NCBI GenBank assembly: GCA_905182375.1
Contig: CAJJBF010000003.1
Span: 1 to 64,000, forward strand
Origin: Flammeovirgaceae bacterium UBA4465
GTDB lineage: Bacteria > Bacteroidota > Bacteroidia > Cytophagales > Cyclobacteriaceae
DNA: 64,000 bases
Direction: 5' to 3'
Program-made: the position numbers and the translations under genes
Notes under the pieces: model-generated
Told to the model about the DNA's origin: nothing
The model's database searches: none
The model's input: the letters and a program-made list of their open reading frames with translations, nothing else
Shown here: positions 45,045 to 54,656 of the stretch, piece by piece
How positions within the stretch are numbered: position 1 is the first letter of the stretch
How the letters are laid out: every line of letters starts with the position of its first letter

Positions 45045-45578
45045 TTAATTAGAGGTTGCTTCATTGCTCAGCAAACCTAACTCTTCTAAAACAAAATCAG
45101 TATAATCGTGAACAGGATCTGTATAAATCATCACCATCTCACCTGATTTATCAAAAACAATAGCCAATCTATTGCTCTTTGCAACGCGCTCCGAAGCCTC
45201 AAAAACAAGATCTTGTACAGGTTTTATGAGCTCCTTTTTCTTTAAAAAATATAAGCCTTCAGATCCAAAAATTTTTTTCTGATGTTCCTTTAATTTTTGT
45301 TTTCCGACATCTATTTCGTAGGCCCGGTCTTCTTTCATTCCTACGGTCAGTAATACCTCCTCAGCCTTATATTTCGTTTCTAAATTTTGTACTTCCTCGT
45401 ACATTTCTCTAATTTCTTGCTCCCAAGCTTTAGCTAAAGTATTTATTTCATTTTGTGCTTCGGCATAGGCTGGCATTTTCCCTAAAATATAACTCAGGTC
45501 AATGTAGCCAAATTTTTGTGCATTCAGATTGGGCACGCATGACAAGAATAATAATGCAAATGTAAGGGATCTAGACAT
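45045..45578 (-). CDS. OmpH/Skp-like periplasmic chaperone (first copy)
   Basis: Periplasmic protein of 177 residues with a signal peptide ending PNLNAQ, the family start KFGYIDLSYILGKMPAYAEAQ, a charged coiled coil to about residue 130, and the C-terminal segment LAIVFDKSGEMVMIYTDPVHDYTDFVLEELG. It differs clearly from the next copy, so the duplication is old; paired OmpH genes after bamA are usual in Bacteroidota. Its ATG overlaps the bamA stop by one base. Confidence 0.92.
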   Translation of the reverse strand: MSRSLTFALLFLSCVPNLNAQKFGYIDLSYILGKMPAYAEAQNEINTLAKAWEQEIREMYEEVQNLETKYKAEEVLLTVGMKEDRAYEIDVGKQKLKEHQKKIFGSEGLYFLKKKELIKPVQDLVFEASERVAKSNRLAIVFDKSGEMVMIYTDPVHDYTDFVLEELGLLSNEATSN

Positions 45579-48250
45579 TATCTGATTTGTTGTCCAATTG
45601 AAAAGTGAAATTGCCCCCCTGAACGCTCACTGGTTCCGGGTATGGCATCAAATCCATACCCATAATCAATGCCCAAGAGCCCAAAAGCAGGCATAAAAAT
45701 TCTTGCTCCAATACCCGCGGATCTATAAAGCTTGTAAGGATTGTAAGCCTCCGAGTTGTTCCAATTATTGCCCCCTTCAACAAAAGTCAATAGATAAATG
45801 GTAGCCGTTGGATTCAAAGAGACCGGATATCTCAATTCCAAAATGTATTTTGTAAAGGCAATACCTCCCAAAATATTAGTTTCCCTGTCAAAAGGTGTCA
45901 ATGATGTCTCCTTACGTGCACTTTGTTGTGGGTTAGGATAACCACGCAACCCAATAACGTCCGTACCTAAGATAAAATTTTGGCCCGTCAAACCATCTCC
46001 TCCCAAAACGAACCTTTCAAAAGGACCCACAGATGCTTTATCAGAATAGGATCCAATAAATCCAAAATGAACTCTTGGCGCCAAGACAAGCTTAGGAATA
46101 ACAGGTATATAATATCTAAAGTCAAAATTCCATTTATGATATTCAACCCATTTATATCTATCCTCTGGGATCGCTGTTTCATAGTTGAGATCGTTAAATA
46201 GCGAATAAGGAGGTGTCATATTTAAACTCATTGAAATATCAGACCCTCGTTGCGGATACATGGGATTATCGGATGATCTTCTCGAAACCGTCGTATTAAA
46301 CACAAAACTATTGGCATCCCCCGTAGCAAACCCTAAACTGAAACCTTGGTAGTTATATAGAGAGTATTTTGAAAGGGATACCGCATTGCTGATGACAAAG
46401 AAATCATCAGGCCAATTTACTCTTCTACCTAAAGAAACGGAAAAACTGTTCACACTTAATGAACCAATCGTTGTATTGTCTTGAAAATTTAAATAGCGTT
46501 GAACGGAATGATTATAACTGATTCCAAAACTATTTGGCTTTTTACCTCCCAACCAAGGTTCTTGAAAGCTCGCTGTATAACTCTGATAGCGCCTCCCGTT
46601 GGCTTGGGCTCTCACCGACAAGCGCTGACCATCCCCCATGGGAGGAAACTTTTCGAACTTCATTGCTTCTCTGATAGAGAAATTATTAAAACTGACACCC
46701 AGCGTACCTACGAAACCATAATAGCCTCCCCAACCTCCTGATAATTCTATTTGATCACTGGGTTGCTCCACGAGCTCCCATTCAATATCAACGGTCTCAT
46801 CTACCATATTGGGTACTGGAATCGGGTTCACCTTCTGAGGATCGAAATAACCCAATTGGGATAATTCTCGCTGAGTTCTGATCAACAATTCTCTACTAAA
46901 TTTTTGCCCGGGAACGGTTCGCAGTTCTCGTCTCACAACATAATCTTTGGTCTTTTCATTTCCTGTTATCAAAACTTTTTTGATGGTCGCCTGTCCCCCT
47001 TCAAAAACACGCATTTCTAAGTCTATAGAGTCCCCCGAAACGCCCACCTCAACAGGATTAATATTAAAGAATAGATAACCATCATCCATATATAAAGAGC
47101 TGACATCCACTCCAGTCGGATCATAATTCAACTTTGTCTGAATCAACTCCAAATCGTAAATATCTCCTTTTTGTACGCCCAATACCTTTGATAAAGTAGC
47201 ATCGTCATAAATAAAATTTCCTTCCCACTTGATCTCCCTGAAATAATACCTACGCCCTTCAAAAATGTCAATGTCGATATTCATATGCTTTTCATTGATC
47301 GCATAATTAGTGTCCGACATAATGGATGCGTCTCTATAGCCTTTTGAATTAAGAAAACTAATCAATGCCGTTTTGTCATTCACAAATTCTTCTTTGACAA
47401 ATTTTGATGGCTTAAAGAAGTTTAACTTTGCGACATTGCTCAATTGATCTCTAAATTCCTGAGTCGTAGCGGTATCCTTATGTGTCATAAAATAAAACAA
47501 ATGCTTAGGATTTGCTAGTTTGATGGCGTTAACTAAAAGTGCTGAAGGAAGACTAAACCGAGGTGTTTCCCCTGTCTTCTTAAACTTACTCCTCAACTTA
47601 GAATCACTGAACTGCTCGTTGCCGTGGAAGTTGATATCATAAATTTTAACTTTCCTTCCCTTGTTCACCTTAATCATCAAAACGGCACTGTTTCTAATGA
47701 CGGTATCAATCCTTTGGCTGAGCGTTACCCCTGCATTAAAAAACCCTTTTGCTTCATAAAATTTTCGGACAGCTAATTCTGTATTCTTAATTACTACATC
47801 AGTAATGATTTTGCCCTTAGTGAGCTCAAGATCGTCCTCTATTTCTGTTTGATGACCCTTACTTACCCCCTCAAACTCGTATTTCATCAATCTAGGCCTT
47901 TCTGAAAGCTCAATGACTAACCATACTTGGTTCCCTTCGATTTTAGATGCAAAAATAGCAATGTTGCCAATGATACCCTGCTTCCAAAGTTTCTTTATCG
48001 CCAAGCTAATTTCATCTCCAGGAATCTTGATTTTATCACCTACTTTTAATCCTGAAAGAGAGGTCAGTGCATTGTTGTCAAGGAACTGAAGTCCTCTTAT
48101 TTCGATGTCTGCGATCTCTAGTTCACGAGGACTCGCATAGTTTATCTCAATGGCTTCGTTCGTTTTTTTGCGATTTTGTCCAAAAATTAATTGTGCATAG
48201 CTCGTCACCGACAGCAGATAAAACAGAATAAAAATGTTAACAAACTTCAT
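45578..48250 (-). CDS. bamA: Outer-membrane protein assembly factor BamA
   Basis: Central component of the BAM complex that inserts beta-barrel proteins in the outer membrane. The 890-residue protein has a signal peptide, POTRA domains over roughly residues 45-480 (for example IADIEIRGLQFLDNNALTSL and KVKIYDINFHGNEQFSDSKL), and a barrel. The conserved lid-lock region reads GLRGYPN, preceded by RFVLGGDGL, and the protein ends with FHFSIGQQIR. Its length is at the upper end because Bacteroidota BamA often has an insertion between POTRA domains. It overlaps uppS by four bases (ATGA). Confidence 0.95.
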   Translation of the reverse strand: MKFVNIFILFYLLSVTSYAQLIFGQNRKKTNEAIEINYASPRELEIADIEIRGLQFLDNNALTSLSGLKVGDKIKIPGDEISLAIKKLWKQGIIGNIAIFASKIEGNQVWLVIELSERPRLMKYEFEGVSKGHQTEIEDDLELTKGKIITDVVIKNTELAVRKFYEAKGFFNAGVTLSQRIDTVIRNSAVLMIKVNKGRKVKIYDINFHGNEQFSDSKLRSKFKKTGETPRFSLPSALLVNAIKLANPKHLFYFMTHKDTATTQEFRDQLSNVAKLNFFKPSKFVKEEFVNDKTALISFLNSKGYRDASIMSDTNYAINEKHMNIDIDIFEGRRYYFREIKWEGNFIYDDATLSKVLGVQKGDIYDLELIQTKLNYDPTGVDVSSLYMDDGYLFFNINPVEVGVSGDSIDLEMRVFEGGQATIKKVLITGNEKTKDYVVRRELRTVPGQKFSRELLIRTQRELSQLGYFDPQKVNPIPVPNMVDETVDIEWELVEQPSDQIELSGGWGGYYGFVGTLGVSFNNFSIREAMKFEKFPPMGDGQRLSVRAQANGRRYQSYTASFQEPWLGGKKPNSFGISYNHSVQRYLNFQDNTTIGSLSVNSFSVSLGRRVNWPDDFFVISNAVSLSKYSLYNYQGFSLGFATGDANSFVFNTTVSRRSSDNPMYPQRGSDISMSLNMTPPYSLFNDLNYETAIPEDRYKWVEYHKWNFDFRYYIPVIPKLVLAPRVHFGFIGSYSDKASVGPFERFVLGGDGLTGQNFILGTDVIGLRGYPNPQQSARKETSLTPFDRETNILGGIAFTKYILELRYPVSLNPTATIYLLTFVEGGNNWNNSEAYNPYKLYRSAGIGARIFMPAFGLLGIDYGYGFDAIPGTSERSGGQFHFSIGQQIR

Positions 48251-48987
48251 TGAAAATCTAATTGTTCACTGGTTTTACCGAATCGGCGTTCACGATCGTT
48301 AAAAGAATCTATCGCTAGATTTAAATGCTTTTTCCTGAAATCTGGCCAAAGTACCTCGGTAAAAAAAAACTCCGAATAAGCCAATTGCCATAATAAAAAG
48401 TTACTAATCCTCATTTCCCCACTGGTTCTAATCAGTAATTCAGGATCAGGGATACCCTTCGTTGACAAATAGTCAGACACCAAGTCCTCTTCTATTGCTT
48501 CGGGTTTGATGGTCCCTTTAATTACCTCGCCACAGATGACCTTAAAAGCCTGAGTTAAATCCCATTTACCACTGTAATTCAAAGCCAATATCAAATTCAA
48601 CCCCTCATTTAATTTCGTTTCATCAATCGCTATCGATAATTTTTTATGCACTCCAGTCGCAAGCCCTTGTAAATCCCCTATCGCTGTCAAGCGCACACTA
48701 TTTTTCATCAATGTAGGTAATTCACCATTAATCGTCTTAATCAACAAATTCATCAATCCATCGACTTCCTTTTGAGGGCGTGACCAATTTTCTGTAGAAA
48801 AAGCATAAAGCGTCAAATGATCAACTCCTAACTCCGCGCAACCCTCGGTGATATCACGAACTGCCTGGACCCCGCTCCGATGACCAAAAATACGCATAGC
48901 GCCCTGTTTTTTGGCCCAACGTCCATTACCATCCATAATTACGGCAATATGTTTGGGGATTTCACGTCCGTCTTGTTTCGCAATCAT
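48247..48987 (-). CDS. uppS: Isoprenyl transferase (undecaprenyl diphosphate synthase)
   Basis: Cis-prenyltransferase that makes the C55 lipid carrier for peptidoglycan and surface polysaccharides. The 246-residue protein has HIAVIMDGNGRWAKKQG near residue 13 with the catalytic Asp, FGHRSGVQAVRDI, LTLYAFSTENWSRP, ALNYSGKWD, and LLIRTSGEMRISNFLLWQLAYSEFFF. All family motifs are intact. A palindrome sits just before its start codon (listed separately). It links this envelope block to the capsule locus, which needs the same lipid carrier. Confidence 0.96.
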   Translation of the reverse strand: MIAKQDGREIPKHIAVIMDGNGRWAKKQGAMRIFGHRSGVQAVRDITEGCAELGVDHLTLYAFSTENWSRPQKEVDGLMNLLIKTINGELPTLMKNSVRLTAIGDLQGLATGVHKKLSIAIDETKLNEGLNLILALNYSGKWDLTQAFKVICGEVIKGTIKPEAIEEDLVSDYLSTKGIPDPELLIRTSGEMRISNFLLWQLAYSEFFFTEVLWPDFRKKHLNLAIDSFNDRERRFGKTSEQLDFQ

Positions 48988-48990
48988 TTT

Positions 48991-49004
48991 AAAAGAGCTC
49001 TTTT
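48991..49004. promoter_or_regulatory. Palindrome immediately upstream of the uppS start
   Basis: AAAAGAGCTCTTTT is a perfect 14-bp palindrome ending three bases before the uppS ATG, with near-symmetric T/A flanks. It could be an operator, a hairpin hiding the ribosome site, or chance in AT-rich DNA. Confidence 0.3.
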
Positions 49005-49074
49005 TAAAAAGCGTACAAAAATGCCACTTTTTTCAAGAACATAATAATGGATCGTAAGTATTTAACTTTTTTTA

Positions 49075-49767
49075 TTAATTTTTCCTCCATTCATTGGGAT
49101 CATAAGGAAAAGGACAGGGTATTTTATAAATGATAACACTCAGCGAAATACCTACAAAGCTGTACCAATCCATATCATTTGGATTTCCAAACTGAAAATC
49201 CTTTTGTGACAAATCTCCCTCTGAGATTCCATCAATTTCATCAAAAGAGAGCCCTCGAACCCCCACTTCAAATCCCGCCATAAAACGCCTTCTTATCAAA
49301 TGTTTAAAGCCAATACCCACAGGAATTGTGAGTTGGGTAGTACTTAAATTTTCTGCCGAAGTAGACGAGGGGAAAATGGTGAGAAACCCCAAACCAAAAT
49401 AGGCATAGGGACTCCATCTGATCATGGAATTTTTTTTCTTGTAATTCAAAAAATCATATTCGAGTACAGAGGAAAAATCAGCTATTTTGTAATTAAAAGA
49501 GGCCGATCTGATGGCTGCGGCGGGATCCAATGGGTTTTGATCTGATCCTTTTAGCCCTCCAAAACCTAGCGCTGTTTTGAGTGAAACATGACTCGAAAAA
49601 TTCATTCTATTAAAAAAAGTACTCCCAAACTGAATCGTAGAAAATTTGTATCCACGGGCCATATCACCGCTGTAATTAAAAAGACCCATTCCAGTTCCAA
49701 ATTCCAAAAACTGGGCTTGCACCAAACTTACATTCAATATAAAAACGATGATGATCCCCTTTTTCAA
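49075..49767 (-). CDS. DUF6089-type outer-membrane beta-barrel protein
   Basis: Protein of 230 residues with a signal peptide (IIIVFILNVSLVQAQ) followed by FLEFGTGMGLFNYSGDMA, the typical start of the DUF6089 family in Bacteroidota. The rest alternates aromatic and polar residues, as a small barrel does, and includes SPYAYFGLGFLTIFPSS and PVGIGFKHLIRRRFMAGFEVGVRGL. The function is unknown. It regularly sits between nadK and uppS-bamA and is therefore thought to relate to outer-membrane biogenesis. Confidence 0.85.
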   Translation of the reverse strand: MKKGIIIVFILNVSLVQAQFLEFGTGMGLFNYSGDMARGYKFSTIQFGSTFFNRMNFSSHVSLKTALGFGGLKGSDQNPLDPAAAIRSASFNYKIADFSSVLEYDFLNYKKKNSMIRWSPYAYFGLGFLTIFPSSTSAENLSTTQLTIPVGIGFKHLIRRRFMAGFEVGVRGLSFDEIDGISEGDLSQKDFQFGNPNDMDWYSFVGISLSVIIYKIPCPFPYDPNEWRKN

Positions 49768-49833
49768 AACTTATTAGTTGCTTTATTGCCCATGATTTTA
49801 ATCTTATATCAATAGAAACGAGCCGAACACAAG

Positions 49834-50709
49834 TTAATTGCGTTTATCTAACCCCCAAGATAATTTGTTTCTCAAAGTTTCTATGAAACTCACACCCTCG
49901 ACCTTAATTAAATACGCTTGAAAAGGAGCTTTTTGAACTTTCATTTGAATAGAATCATTGACGGTCTGTGATCTTGAATCTAGTGATATTAAGAAATTAT
50001 TCGTCCTGCTTTCTACCTCAAAGGTAAATTCAGAGGTATCGGGAACGATTAAGGGTCTTATATTTAAATTATGTGGACTTACCGGTGTAATGATAAAATT
50101 CTCATTCTCCGGCAACAATATAGGACCTCCACAGCTCAAAGAATAGCCCGTTGAACCCGTAGGAGTCGAAACCATAAGGCCGTCTGCCCAATAGCTATTC
50201 AAGAAATCTCCATTTAAATAGCTCTTAATGACAATCATAGCTGAAGAATCTTTTCTCAAAATAGAAAATTCGTTCAAGGCATAATTAAATCCATTAAATA
50301 CCTTTTGGTTACTGCTAAGGGAGATCAATGACCTCTTTTCGATCTCATAATGGCCTGTTAATAATTTATCAATGGCTACTGTAATTTGATTTTGTGCAAT
50401 GGAAGCCAAAAAACCTAGCCTGCCGGTATTGATTCCTAAAATGGGTATTTCTAGAGATCCAACATGAGTCAATGTTTCCAAAAACGTACCATCTCCTCCG
50501 ACGCTAATAAAGGCATTGAATTTTTTTTTTACCTGATTAAGGCCATAGACAGCCAGTGAAAATTCAGACAACATCGCTTCATTAAGCTTCAAAAAATCTG
50601 ATGACACGGATAATTGAACCTCTCTCGAAACCAGCTGCCGCAATAAGGTCTGGACTTCTACAACAGAAGATGCCTTTATTTTTCTACCATGGATAGCGAT
50701 ACTTTTCAC
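49834..50709 (-). CDS. nadK: NAD kinase
   Basis: Phosphorylates NAD to NADP. The 291-residue protein has ISVGGDGTFLETL near residue 70, GINTGRLGFLASIA near 95, NEFSILRKDSS, and the second domain WADGLMVSTPTGSTGYSLSCGGPIL near 175. The GGDG motif and the NE/D residues that bind NAD are present. It is 4 bp after a CBS-domain gene and probably cotranscribed with it. Confidence 0.95.
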   Translation of the reverse strand: MKSIAIHGRKIKASSVVEVQTLLRQLVSREVQLSVSSDFLKLNEAMLSEFSLAVYGLNQVKKKFNAFISVGGDGTFLETLTHVGSLEIPILGINTGRLGFLASIAQNQITVAIDKLLTGHYEIEKRSLISLSSNQKVFNGFNYALNEFSILRKDSSAMIVIKSYLNGDFLNSYWADGLMVSTPTGSTGYSLSCGGPILLPENENFIITPVSPHNLNIRPLIVPDTSEFTFEVESRTNNFLISLDSRSQTVNDSIQMKVQKAPFQAYLIKVEGVSFIETLRNKLSWGLDKRN

Positions 50710-50712
50710 AAA

Positions 50713-51372
50713 TCAAATTTTTAAATAGTTCATCAGGCTATCGTATCGCTCTTGGGTATTTTCATTATCCATACGCGCACTAAAATGTCGCTCAATTTGA
50801 TAGCCACTGAACTCTAAAATTGAAATCAAATGTGAAATGTCTTCTTTGTTTAGCTTAAGGGTAAGCCATATTTTACTGTTATCATTTGGATCCATCGACA
50901 GCTGACTGTTGATGATTTTAGCATCGCCATTTTCAATGATTCTAGCGATTTCCGAGAGAGAATAATCTCTATAGTTGAGGGATAAAACAATAATCCCTCC
51001 AGGCGTCCGCAGCGCTGACCCTGTGACAAACATTTCAAAAGCTGAGGCGGTAGGTACCGCTCCCAAATAGAAGCCTTGATGATCTTTTATGGCAATTAAG
51101 GGCAGGTCAAATTCTAGGGCACATTTTATCAAATCATAATAATGACTGCCTTGGTCAACTTCCCCATTTTCTCCCAGCAAACTAAAATCATTGATCTGCT
51201 CACCATTGTGATTTCTAATCATTTCCTCAGCTAAAAAGCCGGCATAATAGCCATCCTTCACCACAGGTAATCGGTCGCATTCAAATTCTTTCATCAAATC
51301 CAAAGCCTTTGAGACCTTGTCTTCACTTTTTAAGAGAGGAATACCAAAATCAATTAAATCCTTCGCAATCAT
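50713..51372 (-). CDS. CBS-domain protein
   Basis: Protein of 219 residues. The first 120 residues form two CBS repeats (SEDKVSKALDLMKEFECDRLPVV and then LPLIAIKDHQGFYLGAVP). The C-terminal part has an ACT-like pattern (GGIIVLSLNYRDYSLSEIARIIENGDAKI) and the end YDSLMNYLKI. Such proteins sense adenine nucleotides. It lies beside nadK and the pdxJ group in many Bacteroidota, and the link to NAD or PLP metabolism is by position only. Confidence 0.85.
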   Translation of the reverse strand: MIAKDLIDFGIPLLKSEDKVSKALDLMKEFECDRLPVVKDGYYAGFLAEEMIRNHNGEQINDFSLLGENGEVDQGSHYYDLIKCALEFDLPLIAIKDHQGFYLGAVPTASAFEMFVTGSALRTPGGIIVLSLNYRDYSLSEIARIIENGDAKIINSQLSMDPNDNSKIWLTLKLNKEDISHLISILEFSGYQIERHFSARMDNENTQERYDSLMNYLKI

Positions 51373-51376
51373 ACTC

Positions 51377-52123
51377 TTATGCCTTTTTTAAAAACGCTTC
51401 TACTATTAGGTTAAATTTATTGGGCTGCTCCATCATGGGGGCATGGCAACATTCATCAATAAACCGCAAAGTAGCATTGGGAATCAACCTATCAAATTCA
51501 TGGGCGACATAAGGCGGGGTAATGGTGTCGTTTAACCCCCATACCAGTAGGGTAGGAGCGGCCACTGAATGGAGCTCTTTAGACATATTGTTGCGTTGTG
51601 CTGATTTAGCTATGGCCACAATACTTAAACAGTTTTGGATACTTTTCATGGTATCGAAAACATGGTCTACTAACACTTTGGTAGCTGTTTTAGGATCGTA
51701 AAAGGTATACTCCGTCCGTTCCTTTATGTATTCATAATTTCCCCTTTTTGGGTAGGATCCTCCCATAGAATTTTCAAACAAGCCCGAACTACCAGTTAAA
51801 ATCAAACGTTTTACTTTTTCTTTACGTCGCAACGCATAGATGAGCCCAATATGTCCGCCTAGCGAATTCCCCATTAGATTAATTTGATCTAGTGCTAAAA
51901 AATCAACAAAGGATTCTAAAAAATCAGTAAGCGTTTCTAGTCCTAATTTTCTAACGGGAATAGAATAAATAGGCAATGCTGGAATAATCACCCGATATTG
52001 CTTTGAAAAATAGTCCACTACCGCATCCCAATTACTCAATTCCCCGATGAGTCCATGAAGCAAAATCAGTGGCTCTCCCTTCCCTTTATCTAAAAACTTA
52101 AACCCGTTTTGGTCTTTTAACAT
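51377..52123 (-). CDS. Alpha/beta hydrolase
   Basis: Serine hydrolase of 248 residues. It starts NGFKFLDKGKGEPLILLHGLIGE with the oxyanion motif HGLIG. The nucleophile elbow is LMGNSLGGHIGLIYAL near residue 96. The aspartate is in LLVWGLNDTITPP near 200 and the histidine in DECCHAPMMEQP. No lid signature shows the substrate. It is 5 bp upstream of the CBS gene on the same strand. Confidence 0.9.
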   Translation of the reverse strand: MLKDQNGFKFLDKGKGEPLILLHGLIGELSNWDAVVDYFSKQYRVIIPALPIYSIPVRKLGLETLTDFLESFVDFLALDQINLMGNSLGGHIGLIYALRRKEKVKRLILTGSSGLFENSMGGSYPKRGNYEYIKERTEYTFYDPKTATKVLVDHVFDTMKSIQNCLSIVAIAKSAQRNNMSKELHSVAAPTLLVWGLNDTITPPYVAHEFDRLIPNATLRFIDECCHAPMMEQPNKFNLIVEAFLKKA

Positions 52124-52159
52124 AATAAATCGATCATTCTGTGACGACTAGATTAATTT

Positions 52160-52681
52160 TTAATTGTTCTTAAATAGGTCAAACATATCGAATATATCCT
52201 TGAAATATGGAATAAAAGATCCGATAGCCTCGAAACTTTTAGGCGCAAAAAGTATAATATAACTCAAAATTATTGAATTATTTATATACTCACTTGAAAA
52301 GTCGACGCCCAGCGAATCAATAACCCAAAATAAAATACTCAAAACAAATACAATTTTAAAAATATTTAATGCCGCTCCTAAAATATTATCTAAAATTCCT
52401 AATGGCGTAAAATCTAAAATCGTTTTCAACGCTTTCGATAACAAATGAATCCCCAGAATTAAAAGGGCGAAAATGGCAATAAAAATAGCAATCGCTATCC
52501 ATTCAAAATAAGCACTATCCGAAAAAAATTTCACGCTGATTGGTGCCGTAAATTTAATCGCCATAAAAAGGCCTAAAAAAAATGCCAGAAAAGAAAAAAG
52601 AGCGACCAATAAGCCTTTTTGATAGCCCTTATAGGCTGAAAATGCCAATATAAACATCAAAAAAATATCAAGATAGTTCAT
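52160..52681 (-). CDS. CvpA-family membrane protein
   Basis: Inner-membrane protein of 173 residues with four helices, opening NYLDIFLMFILAFSAYKGYQKGLL and the conserved SFLAFFLGLFMAI. CvpA proteins take part in envelope stress and colicin V export in enterics; here the function is unknown. Its start overlaps the stop of the YqeY-like gene by four bases. Confidence 0.88.
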   Translation of the reverse strand: MNYLDIFLMFILAFSAYKGYQKGLLVALFSFLAFFLGLFMAIKFTAPISVKFFSDSAYFEWIAIAIFIAIFALLILGIHLLSKALKTILDFTPLGILDNILGAALNIFKIVFVLSILFWVIDSLGVDFSSEYINNSIILSYIILFAPKSFEAIGSFIPYFKDIFDMFDLFKNN

Positions 52682-53130
52682 TCCATCAACAAAGCCTTGA
52701 CCACGGATGAGAGTGCCTTTCCATCTACTTTTCCCGAGAGCTCTTGACTGGCCATTCCCATGACTTTACCCATATCTTTGGGCGAAGAAGCTCCTGTTTT
52801 TTTTATAATTTCTCTTACCGCCGTCTCCAGTTCTTCTGCGTTGAGCTGCTGGGGAAGAAATGCCTCAATTACCACAAGCTCATCCCACTCAATATCTGCT
52901 AAATCTTTTCTCCCTTGTTCTTGATAAACCGTCAATGAATCCCTTCTTTGTTTAGCCGCCCTAGATAAAATCTTGATTTCAGCTTCTTCACTTAAGGCTG
53001 TGGCAGCCCCTTTTTCAGTTTCTGCAATTAAAATCATGGCCTTTATGGCTCTCAGGGCTCTCAAACGGTCTTTATTTTTTTGGAGCATGGCCGTTTTAAT
53101 TTCCTGCTCTATTTTTAATTTTAAGCTCAT
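52678..53130 (-). CDS. GatB/YqeY-domain protein
   Basis: Protein of 150 residues, all helical, with LKIEQEIKTAMLQKNKDRLRALRAI at the start and the C-terminal KTGASSPKDMGKVMGM segment shared with the tail of GatB. It is thought to bind tRNA or help amidotransferase function, but this is unproven. It is divergent from pdxJ with 42 bp between. Confidence 0.92.
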   Translation of the reverse strand: MSLKLKIEQEIKTAMLQKNKDRLRALRAIKAMILIAETEKGAATALSEEAEIKILSRAAKQRRDSLTVYQEQGRKDLADIEWDELVVIEAFLPQQLNAEELETAVREIIKKTGASSPKDMGKVMGMASQELSGKVDGKALSSVVKALLME

Positions 53131-53140
53131 CTAGAAAAAC

Positions 53141-53148
53141 TATTTTTG
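53141..53148 (+). promoter_or_regulatory. Candidate -7 box of the pdxJ operon
   Basis: TATTTTTG matches TAnnTTTG exactly and lies 24 bp before the pdxJ ATG. The only room for a -33 box is within the start of the YqeY gene, where no clear TTG is seen. Confidence 0.35.
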
Positions 53149-53172
53149 TAATTCAATAAATTATATGTTTCA

Positions 53173-53886
53173 ATGACCAAACTTAGTGTAAACATTAACA
53201 AAATTGCAACATTACGCAATGCAAGAGGGTCTAGCAACCCAAATGTTATCCAAATGGCTCAAGACTGTGAAAGGTTTGGTGCTGATGGCATTACCATTCA
53301 TCCTCGGCCTGATGAAAGACACATTACCACCCAAGACGCTTATGACCTGTCCCGCATCGTAAACACTGAGTTCAATATTGAGGGGTATCCAGATGCCCGC
53401 TTTATGAAACTCATTGCAGAACTGAAACCCGATCAAGTTACCCTAGTCCCTGATCCACCAGAGGTCCTTACTTCTAACACGGGTTGGGATACGGTTAAGA
53501 ACAAAGGTTTTCTAAGTGAAATCATCCAGGAGCTCCGCTTGTCTGGTGCACGCATTTCCGTTTTTTGCAACCCCGAAATTTCTATGGTGGAGGGTGCTGC
53601 CAAAATCGAAGCGAATCGTATTGAACTTTATACAGGACCCTATGCCCAAGATTTTGTTCAAAATCCAGTACAAGCCCTTCGTTCATTTGTTGAGGCTGCT
53701 GATGTCGCAAAAAAGATGGCCCTTGGCGTCAACGCCGGTCATGACTTAGATTTACAAAATCTAAAATATCTCAAAAAGGGTATTCCGTATTTAGCAGAGG
53801 TTTCCATCGGACATGCCCTGTTTTGCGACGCCTTGTATTATGGAATCGAAAACACCATTCAAATGTATAAAAGACAACTTCAATGA
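53173..53886 (+). CDS. pdxJ: Pyridoxine 5'-phosphate synthase
   Basis: Last step of the DXP-dependent vitamin B6 pathway: joins 3-amino-1-hydroxyacetone phosphate and deoxyxylulose phosphate. The 237-residue TIM barrel has KLSVNINKIATLRNARG at its start, GADGITIHPRPDERHI near residue 35, FNIEGYPDARFMKL, VTLVPDPPEV and GVNAGHDLDLQNL near 195. All the substrate-binding motifs are intact. The end overlaps the next gene as ATGA. Confidence 0.96.
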   Translation: MTKLSVNINKIATLRNARGSSNPNVIQMAQDCERFGADGITIHPRPDERHITTQDAYDLSRIVNTEFNIEGYPDARFMKLIAELKPDQVTLVPDPPEVLTSNTGWDTVKNKGFLSEIIQELRLSGARISVFCNPEISMVEGAAKIEANRIELYTGPYAQDFVQNPVQALRSFVEAADVAKKMALGVNAGHDLDLQNLKYLKKGIPYLAEVSIGHALFCDALYYGIENTIQMYKRQLQ

Positions 53887-54656
53887 AACTGCATTTTAAA
53901 AAATTCGGATCAGGTCCACCCCTGATTATTTTGCATGGCGTCTTTGGCTCTTCGGATAACTGGAAAACCTTAGCCAACCACTTGATGATTACGTTTGAGG
54001 TTTATTTAGTAGACCAAAGAAATCATGGCTTATCTCCGCACAGTGATGACTTAAATTATCAAGTCATGACCGATGATCTAAAGGAATTATTACATAATGC
54101 ACAGATAGAAAAATGCTGCCTATTGGGCCATTCTATGGGTGGCAAAACCGCTATGAACTTTGCCGTTCAATACCCTGAGAAAATCATGAAGCTCATCATT
54201 GTAGACATTGCGCCTAAAAGGTATCCCCCCCACCATCAAAATATCTTACAAGGGGTTCATTCTTTAAAAATTAATGAAATAAATACCCGAAAAGAGGCCG
54301 ATGATTTACTTTCGACAACTATCAATAACTCCGGAATCAGACAGTTTATCTTAAAAAATTTAAGCCGAAATCCGGAAGGCTTATTCTACTGGAAAATAAA
54401 CTGGAAAGCCATCGAAGATAATATACAAGCCATTGGAGCGCCCCTTTTGTCCCATGACCTATTTACTGGCGAGGTATTGTTTATTCGAGGGGCTCAGTCG
54501 GACTACATATTAAATGAGGATGAGCCATTGTTAAAAAAACATTTTCCAAATGCCGTTTTAATGACCATTCAAAAGGCCGGTCATTGGGTTCACGCGGAGC
54601 AACCTGCACAACTCTTGGCCCTTATCAATCAATTTATAAAATATGGAAAAAGGTAA
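53883..54656 (+). CDS. Alpha/beta hydrolase (YbfF-like)
   Basis: Esterase-like protein of 257 residues: start LHFKKFGSGPPLIILHGVFGSSDNW, nucleophile elbow LLGHSMGGKTAMNFA near residue 83, IIVDIAPKRYPPHH which is typical of YbfF-type esterases, acid in FIRGAQSDYI and histidine in KAGHWVHAEQP. The natural substrate is unknown. It is coupled to pdxJ by a four-base overlap and overlaps the next gene by 14 bp. Confidence 0.9.
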   Translation: MKLHFKKFGSGPPLIILHGVFGSSDNWKTLANHLMITFEVYLVDQRNHGLSPHSDDLNYQVMTDDLKELLHNAQIEKCCLLGHSMGGKTAMNFAVQYPEKIMKLIIVDIAPKRYPPHHQNILQGVHSLKINEINTRKEADDLLSTTINNSGIRQFILKNLSRNPEGLFYWKINWKAIEDNIQAIGAPLLSHDLFTGEVLFIRGAQSDYILNEDEPLLKKHFPNAVLMTIQKAGHWVHAEQPAQLLALINQFIKYGKR

